A DNA stretch of 64,000 bases from Baekduia alba (GCF_028416635.1 NZ_CP114013.1:4712001-4776000); one strand, 5' to 3'; numbered from the stretch's first letter, positions 8,491 through 17,105 are shown. Made by a program: numbers and translations. Notes: generated by a model from the sequence alone, not told the origin.

Positions 8491-9222
8491 TCAGGACAGC
8501 CCGGCCGCCGGCGTCGGACCGACGACGTCGGCTGCTGCGGCGTCCGGCGTCGGCTCCGCGCCGCCCATGTCCAACCGGAACGGCGGGTAGCGGTCGGTCA
8601 TCAGCGTCGCGTAGGCGATGACGCGGAAGACCCAGCGGTTCATCCCCATGATGAAGTCGAAGATGCCGCGCGGGTAGCGGCCGGTGAACAGCAGCACGAC
8701 GCCCGCGATGAAGGCCATCAGGCCGATCAGGCCGCCGCCGGAGCTCCAGCCACCGTGGTCCCCGGCCGCGTTGAACCCGGCCCAGGCGCCGCCGGCGAAG
8801 ACGGCGACGACGACGTACTGCGGCAGCGCGAGCAGCCACCACTTGACCAGGACCAGGCCGCGCGAGAGCTCCTGCGGGTACTCGACGTCCAGCCGCGCCG
8901 GGTGGTCCGGGACCTCGGCGAGCGTGAACGGCGGGTAGCGGTCGGTCGCGAGCGCGCTGTAGGAGTAGAAGGCCACGCGCCAGGTCCAGCGCAGCACGCC
9001 GACGTTGAAGTCGAAGATCGCGCGCGGGTAGCGGCGGGTGAAGAGGATCGCGAAGAAGGCGACGACGGTCGTGACGAAGAACGCGACCCACAGGAACGCG
9101 AGGACGATGATGTGCGGGATGATCAACACCCACTTGACCAGCCACAGCCAGCGGCTGAGATGGTCGTCGAGCTCCCCCGTGACCCGCGCCGGATAGACGG
9201 ACGCTGCGGCGTGCTCGCTCAT
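8491..9222 (-). CDS. DUF4389 membrane protein with internal repeat
   Basis: A 243-residue membrane protein. It contains two copies of the DUF4389 unit: RRYPRAIFDF followed by TDRYPPFTL, and GRYPRGIFDF followed by TDRYPPFRL. Each copy has hydrophobic helices, about 25-55 and 115-160. The ATG at 9222 is preceded by GAGAGGAG, a good ribosome-binding site. The function of DUF4389 is unknown; the pattern suggests a small integral membrane protein made by duplication. Its stop directly abuts the stop of the convergent VWA gene. Confidence 0.85.
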   Translation of the reverse strand: MSEHAAASVYPARVTGELDDHLSRWLWLVKWVLIIPHIIVLAFLWVAFFVTTVVAFFAILFTRRYPRAIFDFNVGVLRWTWRVAFYSYSALATDRYPPFTLAEVPDHPARLDVEYPQELSRGLVLVKWWLLALPQYVVVAVFAGGAWAGFNAAGDHGGWSSGGGLIGLMAFIAGVVLLFTGRYPRGIFDFIMGMNRWVFRVIAYATLMTDRYPPFRLDMGGAEPTPDAAAADVVGPTPAAGLS

Positions 9223-9254
9223 GGAACGCGCTCCTCTCGGTGCGCGGCGGAAGC

Positions 9255-9272
9255 GATCCCGCGGTCGGGATC
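9255..9272. promoter_or_regulatory. inverted repeat upstream of the DUF4389 gene
   Basis: GATCCCG-CGGT-CGGGATC has perfect 7-bp arms and lies 33 bp upstream of the DUF4389 start. A second pair, AGAAGC/GCTTCT (9274-9279 and 9293-9298), lies just outside it. It could be an operator or an RNA hairpin in the leader; neither is shown. Confidence 0.3.
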
Positions 9273-9336
9273 CAGAAGCGCCGCGCTGATGTGCTTCTGC
9301 GCCAGCGTACTCCTCTGGCGCGGCCCCGCGGCGCAT

Positions 9337-9758
9337 CTACCGCTGCGGGCCGGTGCTCAGCGCTCCGGATCCTTCAGCGTGCAGGTCGTCGGCGTACGGG
9401 ATCTGCGCGAGCAGGCACGTCCCCGCGCCGCGAGGGCTGCGGACCGCGAGCGCCCCGTTGATCGCCGCGAGCCGGTCGGCGAGGCCCTGGAGCCCTGAGC
9501 CGTGGGTCGGGTCGGCGCCGCCGACGCCGTCGTCGCGGATCTCGATGGCGACCGCGCCGCCGGCGCGGCGGATGATGACGGTGGCCTCGGTAGCAGGCGG
9601 ACGAGCACGATCGCGAACAGCGCCACGTAGAGCAGCGTCTGGAACGCGAGGGCGACGGCGGCGAGCGTGTCGTTCGCGTCGACGAGCAGGAGGCTGGTCG
9701 GGCAGTCGTCGCAGCCCAGCGCGTGGCCGGGCGGCGGGCGTGGGAGGGCGAGGGCGAT
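9337..9758 (-). pseudogene. decayed sensor histidine kinase (HisKA_3/LuxR-type), internally deleted
   Basis: Two fragments of one kinase lie in different frames. The upstream part ends with a membrane helix (FQTLLYVALFAIVLVRLLP, about 9604-9660). The downstream part (9337-9597) carries the ATP-binding G boxes: IRDDGVGG, GSGLQGLADR and RGAGTCLLAQIP, which is the C-terminal HATPase end of NarL-partner kinases. The HisKA_3 dimerisation domain and the N-box are missing, and the frame changes at the join near 9598. An in-frame stop also blocks the upstream fragment. No response-regulator gene is adjacent. It cannot make a working kinase. Confidence 0.7.
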
Positions 9759-9834
9759 TCAGGCGCGAACGGCGGAGCGCAGGGTCGCGCGTAAGGTGAA
9801 CGGTGGTTCCGGGGGCCCATAGGTCACCAAAACA

Positions 9835-9854
9835 CCGTTGACCTCCGTCAACGG
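9835..9854. promoter_or_regulatory. 8-bp-arm hairpin in the sparse region
   Basis: CCGTTGAC-CTCC-GTCAACGG forms a perfect 8-bp stem with a 4-base loop. It lies between the kinase remnant and the 3' end of the lipase gene, so it may be the lipase terminator or an orphan operator of the lost kinase gene. No T-tract follows. Nothing else is recognisable between 9759 and 9930. Confidence 0.35.
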
Positions 9855-9930
9855 CAGATTCACGCGCCGCCGACCGCTGCCCCGAGGACGAGGCACACCC
9901 GAAGCGCGGAGGATCGCTCGCGGCCCGTCC

Positions 9931-10932
9931 TCAGTCGGCCCGCCGGGTCATCCAGGCGCGGACCTTCGGCTCGCGCGTCACGCGCGGCTGCGACGTCGAG
10001 CGACCGCCGGTGAGGTTGCCGGCGGCGCCGAGCACGGTGGTCATCGACGCCGTGTCCAGGCCCGGCGCGTAGGGCTGCGCGCAGACGGCGGCGGGCAGCC
10101 GGGAGCGGCGCGCGGGGCCGGCGTGCGTGATCGCGTCGTCGATGAGCGCGAAGGTGACGGAGTCGAAGGCCGTGCCGATGTGCGTCACCTTGCGGCCCGG
10201 GCAGACCGACTGGATCAGCACGTTGGTCGCGCCCTGCAGCGCCGACGTGGGATGCGCGCCGGTCTGCGGCTGGACGACCTCGTCGCTGCTGGAGCGCACG
10301 GTCGTCCACGCGGTCGGTCCGGGCGTCTCGTCGGGCTGCGCGTTGAGCGCGCGCAGGAAATGGGAGCCGGCGGCCTGCTGCCAGTTGGCCGGCGTGCAGC
10401 CGGGTGCGGTGGCGCACGCGGTGCGATCGCCGAGCACGGTGCCGTGCTGCGTGCCGGCGGCGGCGATGACGTCGGAGACCTGCGCGCGCAGGCTCGGCCA
10501 GTAGGTCAGCGCGACGCGCGGCAGCAGCCCACCCTGGCTGATGCCGAAGACCGCGACCTTGCGCCCCGCGCGCTGGGACATCACGCGCAGGCCGTTGACG
10601 AGGTACTGCACCGAGACCTGGATGTCGGCGGTCGTGAAGTTGGGGAAGTCGACGTAGCAGACGGGCGCGCCGTAATCGTCGAGCGCCGGCTTGCCGATGG
10701 TGTAGGCCTCGGTCCCGCTCGCGCCGGTCCCGGTGACGAGCATGAGCGGCGTGCGCTTGGCGTGCTCGAGGGCGCCGGTGCAGTGCAGCGCGCGGTTCAG
10801 CGTGGCGTGGCCGACGGTGAGCGCGGGCTCGGCGGCGGGCGCCGCGGGGACCGCCGGCGGGCCGGCGAGGGCGGCGAGGGCGGCGACGCCGAACGCGAGC
10901 GCCGTGGCGACGAGGGTGCGGGAGCGGGACAT
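9931..10932 (-). CDS. secreted CALB-like triacylglycerol lipase/esterase
   Basis: A 333-residue alpha/beta hydrolase with a signal peptide (about 1-34, Ala-rich). Features match the Candida antarctica lipase B type: oxyanion-loop VTGTG at 66-70, the nucleophile elbow GISQGG with Ser132, an aspartate in SSSDEVVQP and a histidine in THIGTAFD. It probably hydrolyses lipid or polyester substrates outside the cell. ATG at 10932. It has no operon partner. Tail region 295-333 is basic and of unknown role. Confidence 0.85.
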   Translation of the reverse strand: MSRSRTLVATALAFGVAALAALAGPPAVPAAPAAEPALTVGHATLNRALHCTGALEHAKRTPLMLVTGTGASGTEAYTIGKPALDDYGAPVCYVDFPNFTTADIQVSVQYLVNGLRVMSQRAGRKVAVFGISQGGLLPRVALTYWPSLRAQVSDVIAAAGTQHGTVLGDRTACATAPGCTPANWQQAAGSHFLRALNAQPDETPGPTAWTTVRSSSDEVVQPQTGAHPTSALQGATNVLIQSVCPGRKVTHIGTAFDSVTFALIDDAITHAGPARRSRLPAAVCAQPYAPGLDTASMTTVLGAAGNLTGGRSTSQPRVTREPKVRAWMTRRAD

Positions 10933-10938
10933 GTCGGC

Positions 10939-11007
10939 CTACGCTGACACGTGCCAGCCGGCGAGGTCGAACAGGAAGTGCGCGAGCACGAGCGCGCGGA
11001 CGGCGAC
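10939..11007 (-). pseudogene. possible C-terminal remnant of a membrane protease gene
   Basis: Directly after the stop of the 58-codon reading frame, in the same frame, lies a short open stretch reading AVRALVLAHFLFDLAGWHVSA before a TAG. The AHFLFDL segment resembles the C-terminal helix of CPBP (CAAX protease-like) membrane proteins. It has no start codon. It may be a relic or chance similarity. Confidence 0.2.
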
Positions 11008-11184
11008 CTACTCACCGTCGTCCTCGGCGGCGCGGGCGTACCCGTCGTCGAGGTCCAGCACCGCGTTGATGTGCGCGACCAGCGCGACCGCCTCCCGCGT
11101 GCCGATCGTCAGCAGGACCTCGCGGCAGGCGAGGAGCAGTTGGTCTCGGGCTTCGAGCTCGTCGGCGAGGTCTTCGGCGGCCAC
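11008..11184 (-). CDS. small hypothetical protein (58 aa)
   Basis: GTG-initiated frame encoding VAAEDLADELEARDQLLLA and then a predicted amphipathic helix ending LDDGYARAAEDDGE. It is acidic and helical, with sequence composition more protein-like than the other frames here. It has no recognised domain, and its start is uncertain because the frame is open upstream. The rest of the 10.9-11.4 kb gap shows nothing else I can support. It may be a real small gene or a fragment. Confidence 0.3.
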   Translation of the reverse strand: MAAEDLADELEARDQLLLACREVLLTIGTREAVALVAHINAVLDLDDGYARAAEDDGE

Positions 11185-11365
11185 GGCACGGCAGGCACAA
11201 CGTTCGGCGAGCGCAGAGCGTAGCGGCGGGCCCGGCGCCCTCTGGCCACCGGAGGCTGCCGGAGTGGGTGGGGATCGATGCGGCCACGGTGCCGAGGTGA
11301 ATGACTGCGGCCGAGCCGGGGTGGCGGCGCCCAGAGCGAGGAGGGCGCGGTAACCGCCCGCCGGC

Positions 11366-11662
11366 TCAGCCCAGCTTCGACGTGTCCACGTGCACCTGGA
11401 ACCGGCCCTTCTCCGTGAAGACGATGTCCAGGTTCGTCTTCGCGCCAGACAGGTCGGCGGTGCAGGTGGTGCGGGAGCCTTTGGAGGGGTTCACGTCGTC
11501 CGGGCAGTGGACGGCCGCGGTCGAGCCGGTCTGGCGGTGGATGAAGTCGGAGACCTTGGACTCGAGGTCCTTGCGGTCGACGCGGTCGCTGCCGCAGCCA
11601 GTCACTCCGGCTCCCAACAGCACGGACGACAGCGCGAAGAGCGCCGTCGCCCGGCTGGTCAA
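11366..11662 (-). CDS. DUF4333 lipoprotein
   Basis: A 98-residue secreted lipoprotein. A signal peptide with lipobox VTGC (Cys23) precedes a DUF4333 domain with the usual cysteine pair (VHCPDDV and TTCTADL). The first codon is TTG at 11662, which overlaps the upstream stop codon as TTGA; there is no ATG or GTG that keeps the signal peptide. It is therefore translationally coupled to the large glycosyltransferase fusion. The domain is common in Actinobacteria and its function is unknown. Confidence 0.8.
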   Translation of the reverse strand: MTSRATALFALSSVLLGAGVTGCGSDRVDRKDLESKVSDFIHRQTGSTAAVHCPDDVNPSKGSRTTCTADLSGAKTNLDIVFTEKGRFQVHVDTSKLG

Positions 11663-14016
11663 GCGTCGACCTCGATGGCCGCCTTGTCGCCGCGGCGCGG
11701 CAGCGGCGGGAGCTCGACCGGCGAGGCGTGCATCGCGCGGAGGCGGACGTCGCGCCAGGACACGCCTTCCTTCAACAGCGCCGGGGCGCCCATGACGAAC
11801 GCGGTCGCGATCTCGACGGCCTGCAGGATGATCCCGTAGCCCAGCGCGTCCTCGACGCTGATCCCGTAGCCCTTGTGCAGCACGAACACGCACGCGGCCT
11901 GGAAGACGCCGAGGTTCGACGGCGTGGCCGGCAGCACGGCGCTCACGTTCACGGCGAACAGGACCGCCGCCGCGGCGCCGACGCCCGCGCGGTCGTCCAG
12001 CCCGAACGCGACCAGCAGCACGTAGCAGGACATCCACTGGATGACCCACGCCAGCAGCTGCGCGCTCACAGCGGCGGCGCCCAGCTTCGGATGCCGGAAG
12101 ACCTCGAGCCCGGCGCGGACCTGCGCGGTCGCCCGCCGGGCCTGACGCGACCACGCGCGCACCCGCGCGCTGCGTGACCAGCCGCGATCCCGCAGCAGCG
12201 CCGGCGCACCCAGCACGGCACCGAGGATCACCAGCGGCAGCGCCGCGAACGCGATCAGCCCGCTCTCGTGGTGATGGAACACCGGGACCGAGCGGAACAT
12301 GACCGCGCCCAGGATGGCCAGGGCCAAGATGTTCAACAACGTCTGGGAGACGATCGTCCCGAGCACGACCGGGACGCCGTCGCGCGGGCGCCCGATCCGG
12401 CGCGCCACGATCATCGCGCGCGCCGGCTCGCCCAGGCGCGCCGGCAGCGTCGCGGACATCAGCACGCCGATCATCGTCCCTTGCAGGGCGTCGCGCAGCC
12501 GCGGCCGCGGGGCCGTGGGCATCGCGGCGCGCAGGATCGCGGTCCACGCGACCGCGCGCACGACCATCGAGGCGCACATCAGACCGAGCGCGACGATCAC
12601 CCACGGCGGCGTCGCGTGCACGAGCGAATGGCCGATCCGGTCGAAGCCGATCCGCTCCAGCGCGACGACCGACCCGGCCACGATCGCGAGCGCGACCAGC
12701 GCCAGCAGCGCACGGCGAACGAACGCGAGCACCGGCCGGCGCGCGCCGCCGGAGCGCGGCCTCGGCGTCTCCATCGACGGCAGGCGGCGGGCGGGACGGC
12801 GCGGCAGCAGGTCGGCCGGCAGCGCGCCGACCCGGACCGCCGCGCGCTGGACGCGCGAGCCCTCGGGCGCCCCTACGGCGACCGCGTCCTCGTACGCCTT
12901 CAAGACCTCGGCCGCGACGACCGGCCACGCGTAGCGCTTCGCGCTCTCCAGCGCGGCGGCGCCCAGCGCGGCCCGGCGCTCGTGGTCCAGCGCGAGCGCG
13001 CGCAGCGTGTCGCCCAGCGCGGCGGCGTCGCCGCGCGGCACGAGCAGGCCGTCGACGCCGTCGCGCACGACGTCGCGGTAGCCGGCGATGTCGGACGCCA
13101 CGACCGGCGTGCCGGCCGCGAACGCCTCCGTCAAGACCATGCCGAACGACTCGCCGCCCAGCGACGGGGCGGCCAGCACGTCGGCGTCGCGCAGGACCGC
13201 GACCTTCTCCGCGTCGTCGACCTTGCCGAGCACCGTGACGCCGGTGTCGCCGTCGAGCAGCAGCGGCTGCACCTCTTCGGGCGTCGCGCCCACGATCCGC
13301 AGCTCGGCGGGCACGTGCTCGCGCAGCGCCTCGAAGGCGCGCAGCAGCACCGGCAGCCCCTTGCGCTCGACCGCCTGGCCGACGAACGCGATCCGCAGCG
13401 GACGCTCGGCGCTCACCGGCTCGGCCGGAGCGGCCGTCAGCGACGGATCGACCGCGACCCCGTTCGGGATGACGCGGTAGCGGCCGCCGTAGAAGCGCTC
13501 GCCCGTCCAGGCGGCGGCGTCGGACACCGCGATCCGGACCTTCAGCCGGTTCAGCCGGCGCCGGGCGCCGATCGCGACCGCGATGCCGTTGGAGACCGCG
13601 TTGGTCGAGTAGCAGTGGAACGTGCCGACGATCGGCACGCCGCAGGACATCAGCGTGTCCCAGCCGACGCACGGGACGACCGGCTCGTGCAGGTGGACGA
13701 CGTCGTAGCCGCCGGTCCGCAGCTCCTCGCGCAGCGCGCTCACGTTCGGCGCGTAGGGCATCGTCAGGTTGGAGACCGCGCCGTTGGCCGGGAAGCCCAT
13801 CGTGCGCCCGAGCGGGACCAGCCAGTCCGGCAGCTCGCGCTCCTGCGGAACGGCACCGCGATGCCGCCGCGCCGACCACTTGTCGGGCGGATCGACGGGT
13901 GCGAGGACTCGCACATCGTGACCGAGCGCGGCGAGCTCCTGCCGCAGTGCCTCGATGTGCCGCGTCACACCCCCGGGGTACGTCCAGGAATACGGGGAAA
14001 GAAGCGCGATGCGCAT
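11659..14016 (-). CDS. GT4 glycosyltransferase fused to LPG-synthase/AglD-like flippase-type membrane domain
   Basis: A 785-residue bifunctional protein. Residues 1-375 form a GT-B glycosyltransferase of family GT4: it begins MRIALLSPYSWTYPGG, and GESFGMVLTEAFAAGTPVV carries the ExxxxxxE-type nucleotide-sugar motif. A basic Pro/Arg linker (about 385-420) leads to a C-terminal membrane region (about 425-765) with 7-8 helices of the UPF0104/LPG_synthase_TM family, including RLGEPARAMI and LPATPSNLGVFQAA. The fusion suggests a sugar is added to a lipid carrier and the product handled or moved in the membrane. ATG 14016 is the family start. The DUF4333 gene is coupled downstream. Confidence 0.85.
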   Translation of the reverse strand: MRIALLSPYSWTYPGGVTRHIEALRQELAALGHDVRVLAPVDPPDKWSARRHRGAVPQERELPDWLVPLGRTMGFPANGAVSNLTMPYAPNVSALREELRTGGYDVVHLHEPVVPCVGWDTLMSCGVPIVGTFHCYSTNAVSNGIAVAIGARRRLNRLKVRIAVSDAAAWTGERFYGGRYRVIPNGVAVDPSLTAAPAEPVSAERPLRIAFVGQAVERKGLPVLLRAFEALREHVPAELRIVGATPEEVQPLLLDGDTGVTVLGKVDDAEKVAVLRDADVLAAPSLGGESFGMVLTEAFAAGTPVVASDIAGYRDVVRDGVDGLLVPRGDAAALGDTLRALALDHERRAALGAAALESAKRYAWPVVAAEVLKAYEDAVAVGAPEGSRVQRAAVRVGALPADLLPRRPARRLPSMETPRPRSGGARRPVLAFVRRALLALVALAIVAGSVVALERIGFDRIGHSLVHATPPWVIVALGLMCASMVVRAVAWTAILRAAMPTAPRPRLRDALQGTMIGVLMSATLPARLGEPARAMIVARRIGRPRDGVPVVLGTIVSQTLLNILALAILGAVMFRSVPVFHHHESGLIAFAALPLVILGAVLGAPALLRDRGWSRSARVRAWSRQARRATAQVRAGLEVFRHPKLGAAAVSAQLLAWVIQWMSCYVLLVAFGLDDRAGVGAAAAVLFAVNVSAVLPATPSNLGVFQAACVFVLHKGYGISVEDALGYGIILQAVEIATAFVMGAPALLKEGVSWRDVRLRAMHASPVELPPLPRRGDKAAIEVDA

Positions 14017-14092
14017 CAGCTTGCATGCTATCCAGCCGAGCCCCGGAACCACCCTGGGGATAACTCCCCTTCACATACACTGGATGGCGCCC

Positions 14093-14779
14093 ATGGCCGA
14101 CCGTCACTTCGTCAAGTACACCTTCCTCAAGCTCGATCCTGCCTGGCGCCGCCTGCCGGAGTCCGAGCGCGCACTGCACAAGCAGGAGTTCCTGGCCGCC
14201 TGCGAGGACTTCGGGACCGACCACCTGATCCAGGGCTTCTCGCTCGTGGGCACCCGCGGCGACACCGACCTGATGCTCGTGATGGAGGCCGAGAACCTCG
14301 ACCGGATCCACGAGTTCCACGTGGTGCTGAGCCAGTCCGGGCTCATGAAGTGGGCGGCGGAGCCCTACTCGTTCCTCGGCCTGCGCAAGGCGTCGGAGTA
14401 CAGCGACGAGGAGCGCCACATCCCGCGCCGCTTCAAGGGCAAGTACCTCTTCGTCTACCCGTTCGTCAAGACGCGCGAGTGGTACGGCCTGGAGGCCGGA
14501 GAGCGCTGGCGGATCATGCAGGAGCACATCGCGGTCGGCCGCGAGTACCCGACGGTCGACAACCACACGACGTACTCGTTCGGACTCGACGACCAGGAGT
14601 TCGTCGTCGCGTTCGACACCGACGACGCGGGCGCGTTCCTGGACCTCGTCCAGCGACTGCGCACGACCGAGGCGTCGGCCTGGACGCTGCGCGACACGCC
14701 GTCGTTCACCTGCATCAGCACGTCGATCGAGCGTGCGCTGATCGCCCTCGACGGCGAGCCCCTGTCCGTCGCGATCTAG
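14093..14779 (+). CDS. chdC: coproheme decarboxylase (chlorite dismutase family, HemQ/ChdC)
   Basis: A 228-residue chlorite dismutase-fold protein. It converts coproheme III to heme b in the coproporphyrin-dependent pathway of Gram-positive bacteria. The YPFVKTREWY segment matches the YPMSK region, so Tyr122 is the likely catalytic tyrosine, and His145 in QEHIAVGR the likely heme-iron ligand (positions by motif comparison). ATG 14093 begins MADRHFVKYTF; an ATG three codons earlier (14084) is an alternative. A TACACT box lies at 14076-14081. It is followed by the DNA glycosylase after 4 bp. No other heme gene is in the window. Confidence 0.88.
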   Translation: MADRHFVKYTFLKLDPAWRRLPESERALHKQEFLAACEDFGTDHLIQGFSLVGTRGDTDLMLVMEAENLDRIHEFHVVLSQSGLMKWAAEPYSFLGLRKASEYSDEERHIPRRFKGKYLFVYPFVKTREWYGLEAGERWRIMQEHIAVGREYPTVDNHTTYSFGLDDQEFVVAFDTDDAGAFLDLVQRLRTTEASAWTLRDTPSFTCISTSIERALIALDGEPLSVAI

Positions 14780-14783
14780 CGTC

Positions 14784-15404
14784 GTGGCCCGCGAGCGCAA
14801 GGCGGTCGCGCACCTGCGCGCGGCCGCCCCCGTGCTCGCGTCGATGATCGACGACCTCGGCGGCGACGTCCCACGGTGGACGCCGACCGGCGACCCGTAC
14901 GGCGCGATCGTCCGCGCCATCGTCTCCCAGCAGCTGTCGGTCGGCGCGGCCCGCGCGATCCACGGCCGGCTGCAGGCGCGTTTCGACGGCCGCGACCCGA
15001 CGCCGGCGCAGGTCCTCGCCGACGACCCGGACGAGCTGAAGTCCGTCGGGCTGTCGCGCGCCAAGGTCGTCTCGCTGCGGTCGCTGGCCGAGCACATCGA
15101 CGACGGCGCGCTCGCCCTCGACGCGCTCGGCACGCTCGACGACGAAGCGCTGATCACCGAGCTGACCGCGGTCAAGGGCATCGGCGAGTGGACCGCGCAG
15201 GTGCTGATGGTCACCGAGCTCGCGCGCGAGGACGTGCTCGTCGCGGGCGACCTCGTGATCGCCCGCGCGATCGAGCGCGGCTGGAGCCTGCCGGCGCTGC
15301 CGACGCGCGACGAGATCTACGCGCTGGCCGAGCCGTGGCGGCCGCATCGGTCGACCGCGTGTGCGCTGTTGTGGGCGTGGATGCGGGTGGTGCCGACGGC
15401 TTGA
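14784..15404 (+). CDS. AlkA-like DNA-3-methyladenine glycosylase (helix-hairpin-helix family)
   Basis: A 206-residue base-excision repair glycosylase. The helix-hairpin-helix is LTAVKGIGEWTAQ (about 127-139), and the catalytic aspartate is Asp156 in VAGDLVIAR. It lacks the N-terminal AlkA domain, so it resembles the compact yeast Mag1/AfAlkA type. It removes alkylated purines. GTG start 4 bp after the chdC stop suggests cotranscription. A second, longer AlkA lies at 32.7-33.6 kb. Its 3' end is followed immediately by the large palindromic repeat. Confidence 0.9.
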   Translation: MARERKAVAHLRAAAPVLASMIDDLGGDVPRWTPTGDPYGAIVRAIVSQQLSVGAARAIHGRLQARFDGRDPTPAQVLADDPDELKSVGLSRAKVVSLRSLAEHIDDGALALDALGTLDDEALITELTAVKGIGEWTAQVLMVTELAREDVLVAGDLVIARAIERGWSLPALPTRDEIYALAEPWRPHRSTACALLWAWMRVVPTA

Positions 15405-15412
15405 GGCGTTGT

Positions 15413-15757
15413 GGGCGCGTGCGCTGGTTGGTCGTCAGCGCGGGGCGTGGTCGTGCTGCGGTGCGTGGTGCGTCCGTCATCAAGAGCGTGCGAGTGTGGA
15501 GGCGGCGCCACCGGGACTGATGTGGCTCGTCCTCGCGGCAGCGCCGGGGGGCGAGTTCGGGGCCGAATCGTCGCATCGGGCGCCATGGATCGCGTGAAGT
15601 CCGCGATATACGCGGACTTGACGCGATCGAGCCCGCCCCGAAGCATGATCAGCGACGAGCCACACCAGCCAGGCGGTGGCGCCGCCCCGGCGCCTTCACG
15701 CCCTCGATGAGGACGCACCACGCCGCGCAGCGCCCAACGCAGACGCGCTGGGCGCCA
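15413..15757. repeat. dispersed ~345-bp palindromic element, copy 1
   Basis: This gap between two convergent stops (15404 and 15771) holds an imperfect inverted repeat closely related to the element at 24.9-25.2 kb. Paired blocks are TGTGGCTCGTC (15521-15531) with GACGAGCCACA (15654-15664), and TCATCAAGAGCGTG (15477-15490) with CACGCCCTCGATGA (15697-15710, two mismatches). The centre is a hairpin with 18-bp arms, one mismatch and loop ATATA (15588-15605, 15606-15610, 15611-15628). Short reading frames cross it but have no ribosome-binding site and follow the repeat. It may be a bidirectional terminator, a structured RNA or a non-autonomous mobile element. Confidence 0.8.
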
Positions 15758-15770
15758 CCAACGCCCGCGC

Positions 15771-17096
15771 CTACCCCGCCGCCCCCGGCTCCGCGCACCC
15801 CGCCGGCAGCGCCGGCGGCGGGTCGCTCGGCTTCCGCGCCCCGTACGCCGCCCACAGGTCATACGTCGGGTACGTCCGCGTCAACCCAGCGTCCGCCAAC
15901 CCCACCGGGTAGGCCGAGTCCTCGCGGAACGTGTACTGGAACGCCGCGTCCACGCGTTGGTCGTCGGCCCATTGGCGCAGCTTCGCGTCCTGGGCGCGGC
16001 ACTGGGCCCGCAGCGAGGCGTCGTCGACCGGCCGCAGGCCGCCCGGATCGGCGCCGCCGACCCCGGTCTCCGTCACCCAGATGTGCGCCCCCTGCGTGCA
16101 GGGACGGGCGTCGAGCGCGTGCTCGAGCGCGATCACGGGGTCGGGCTTGTCCGGGTCCGGCGTCACCTGCGCGTAGTCGTGCTGGGACCAGAGCCGCGAC
16201 GCGCAGGCGACGTCGTCGGGCAGCGCCGCGACCATCTCCTGGACCGTCGAGCGCCGCGGCGAGGGCACGGTCGACCCGGCCATCTCGCCGAGCACGAGCT
16301 GCTGCCCGCCGGGCAGCGCGTCCAGCGCGCTCTTGGCCGCGCGGACCAGCTGCGCGTAGACGCCCGCCGCGAGCGTCGGCGACGACGCCTTGCACTCGGC
16401 GCGCTGCGGGCTGATGAACGCCGGGTGGTTCGGCTCGTTCCACGGGCTCCAGTACGTCAGCGTCGCGCCCTGCTGGGCGGCGAGCTGCGCGACCTGCCCG
16501 ATCAGCGCCTTGTAGGCCTCGATCCCGGCGGCGTTGATCGGCCGCGACGACGGGCCGGCGTCCTTGCGCTCGCACCCGGACGCGCCGTTGGCCGCCCAGG
16601 CGGGGACGCCGGCGATCACGACCTCCACCCGCGGGACGCCGAAGCCGGCCTTCTGGGCCGTGGCGATCGCGGCGAGCTCGTCGGCGATCCCGCTGAACGT
16701 CCCGCACGGCGGCGTGCCGCGGGCGCAGCCGTCGGCCGGGATCGCGAGATCGGCGGGCTTGGCCGCGTCGGGCTGCAGCTGCGACCAGTAGATCGGCAGG
16801 CGCAGGTACTGGACGTGCAGCGCGGCCACGCGGTCGCGCCACGGCCCGAACCCGGGCGCGACGTCCGGATGGGACCCGGCGTCGAACAGCAGCTGCGCGT
16901 TGGTCTCGGTCAGCCCCGTGGCGAGGACCGGCGGCGCGGTCACCGGCTGCTTGGCCGCCGGCGCCTGCTGGGCCGCGCGTGGGGGCGTCGTCGCGGTGCG
17001 GGACGCGCCGTCGTCGCCACAGCCGGCAACGGCGAGGATCAGGAGGGCGGCGGCAACGAGTGCCGCCGCGCCGCGACGTGTGGCGAAGAGGCCGAT
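15771..17096 (-). CDS. clan-A glycoside-hydrolase-like lipoprotein, start codon unclear
   Basis: The mature part is a TIM-barrel glycosidase-like protein: SPWNEPNH carries the acid/base glutamate and WVTETGVG the nucleophile glutamate, as in GH5/GH39-type enzymes. In the same frame upstream is a clear lipoprotein signal, AAALLILAVAGC followed by GDDGAS. No ATG, GTG or TTG lies between that signal and the TAG stop of erpA (17106-17108). The best available codon is ATC at 17096; the first canonical start is GTG at 16943, which would lose the signal. About 441 residues if ATC is used. Probably acts on a cell-surface polysaccharide. Confidence 0.7.
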   Translation of the reverse strand: MGLFATRRGAAALVAAALLILAVAGCGDDGASRTATTPPRAAQQAPAAKQPVTAPPVLATGLTETNAQLLFDAGSHPDVAPGFGPWRDRVAALHVQYLRLPIYWSQLQPDAAKPADLAIPADGCARGTPPCGTFSGIADELAAIATAQKAGFGVPRVEVVIAGVPAWAANGASGCERKDAGPSSRPINAAGIEAYKALIGQVAQLAAQQGATLTYWSPWNEPNHPAFISPQRAECKASSPTLAAGVYAQLVRAAKSALDALPGGQQLVLGEMAGSTVPSPRRSTVQEMVAALPDDVACASRLWSQHDYAQVTPDPDKPDPVIALEHALDARPCTQGAHIWVTETGVGGADPGGLRPVDDASLRAQCRAQDAKLRQWADDQRVDAAFQYTFREDSAYPVGLADAGLTRTYPTYDLWAAYGARKPSDPPPALPAGCAEPGAAG

Positions 17097-17105
17097 GCGG
17101 TCAGG

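Noticed and set aside
11366-15214. A very long minus-strand frame (over 1200 codons) spanning several genes
   Set aside because: It mixes shadow sequence with the DUF4333 coding end. The true genes lie in other frames or are its last part only.
15411-15710. Reading frames of about 100 codons inside both palindromic repeats, similar between copies
   Set aside because: The similarity follows the repeat DNA on both strands; there is no ribosome site, no domain and the frame is broken by indels between the copies.
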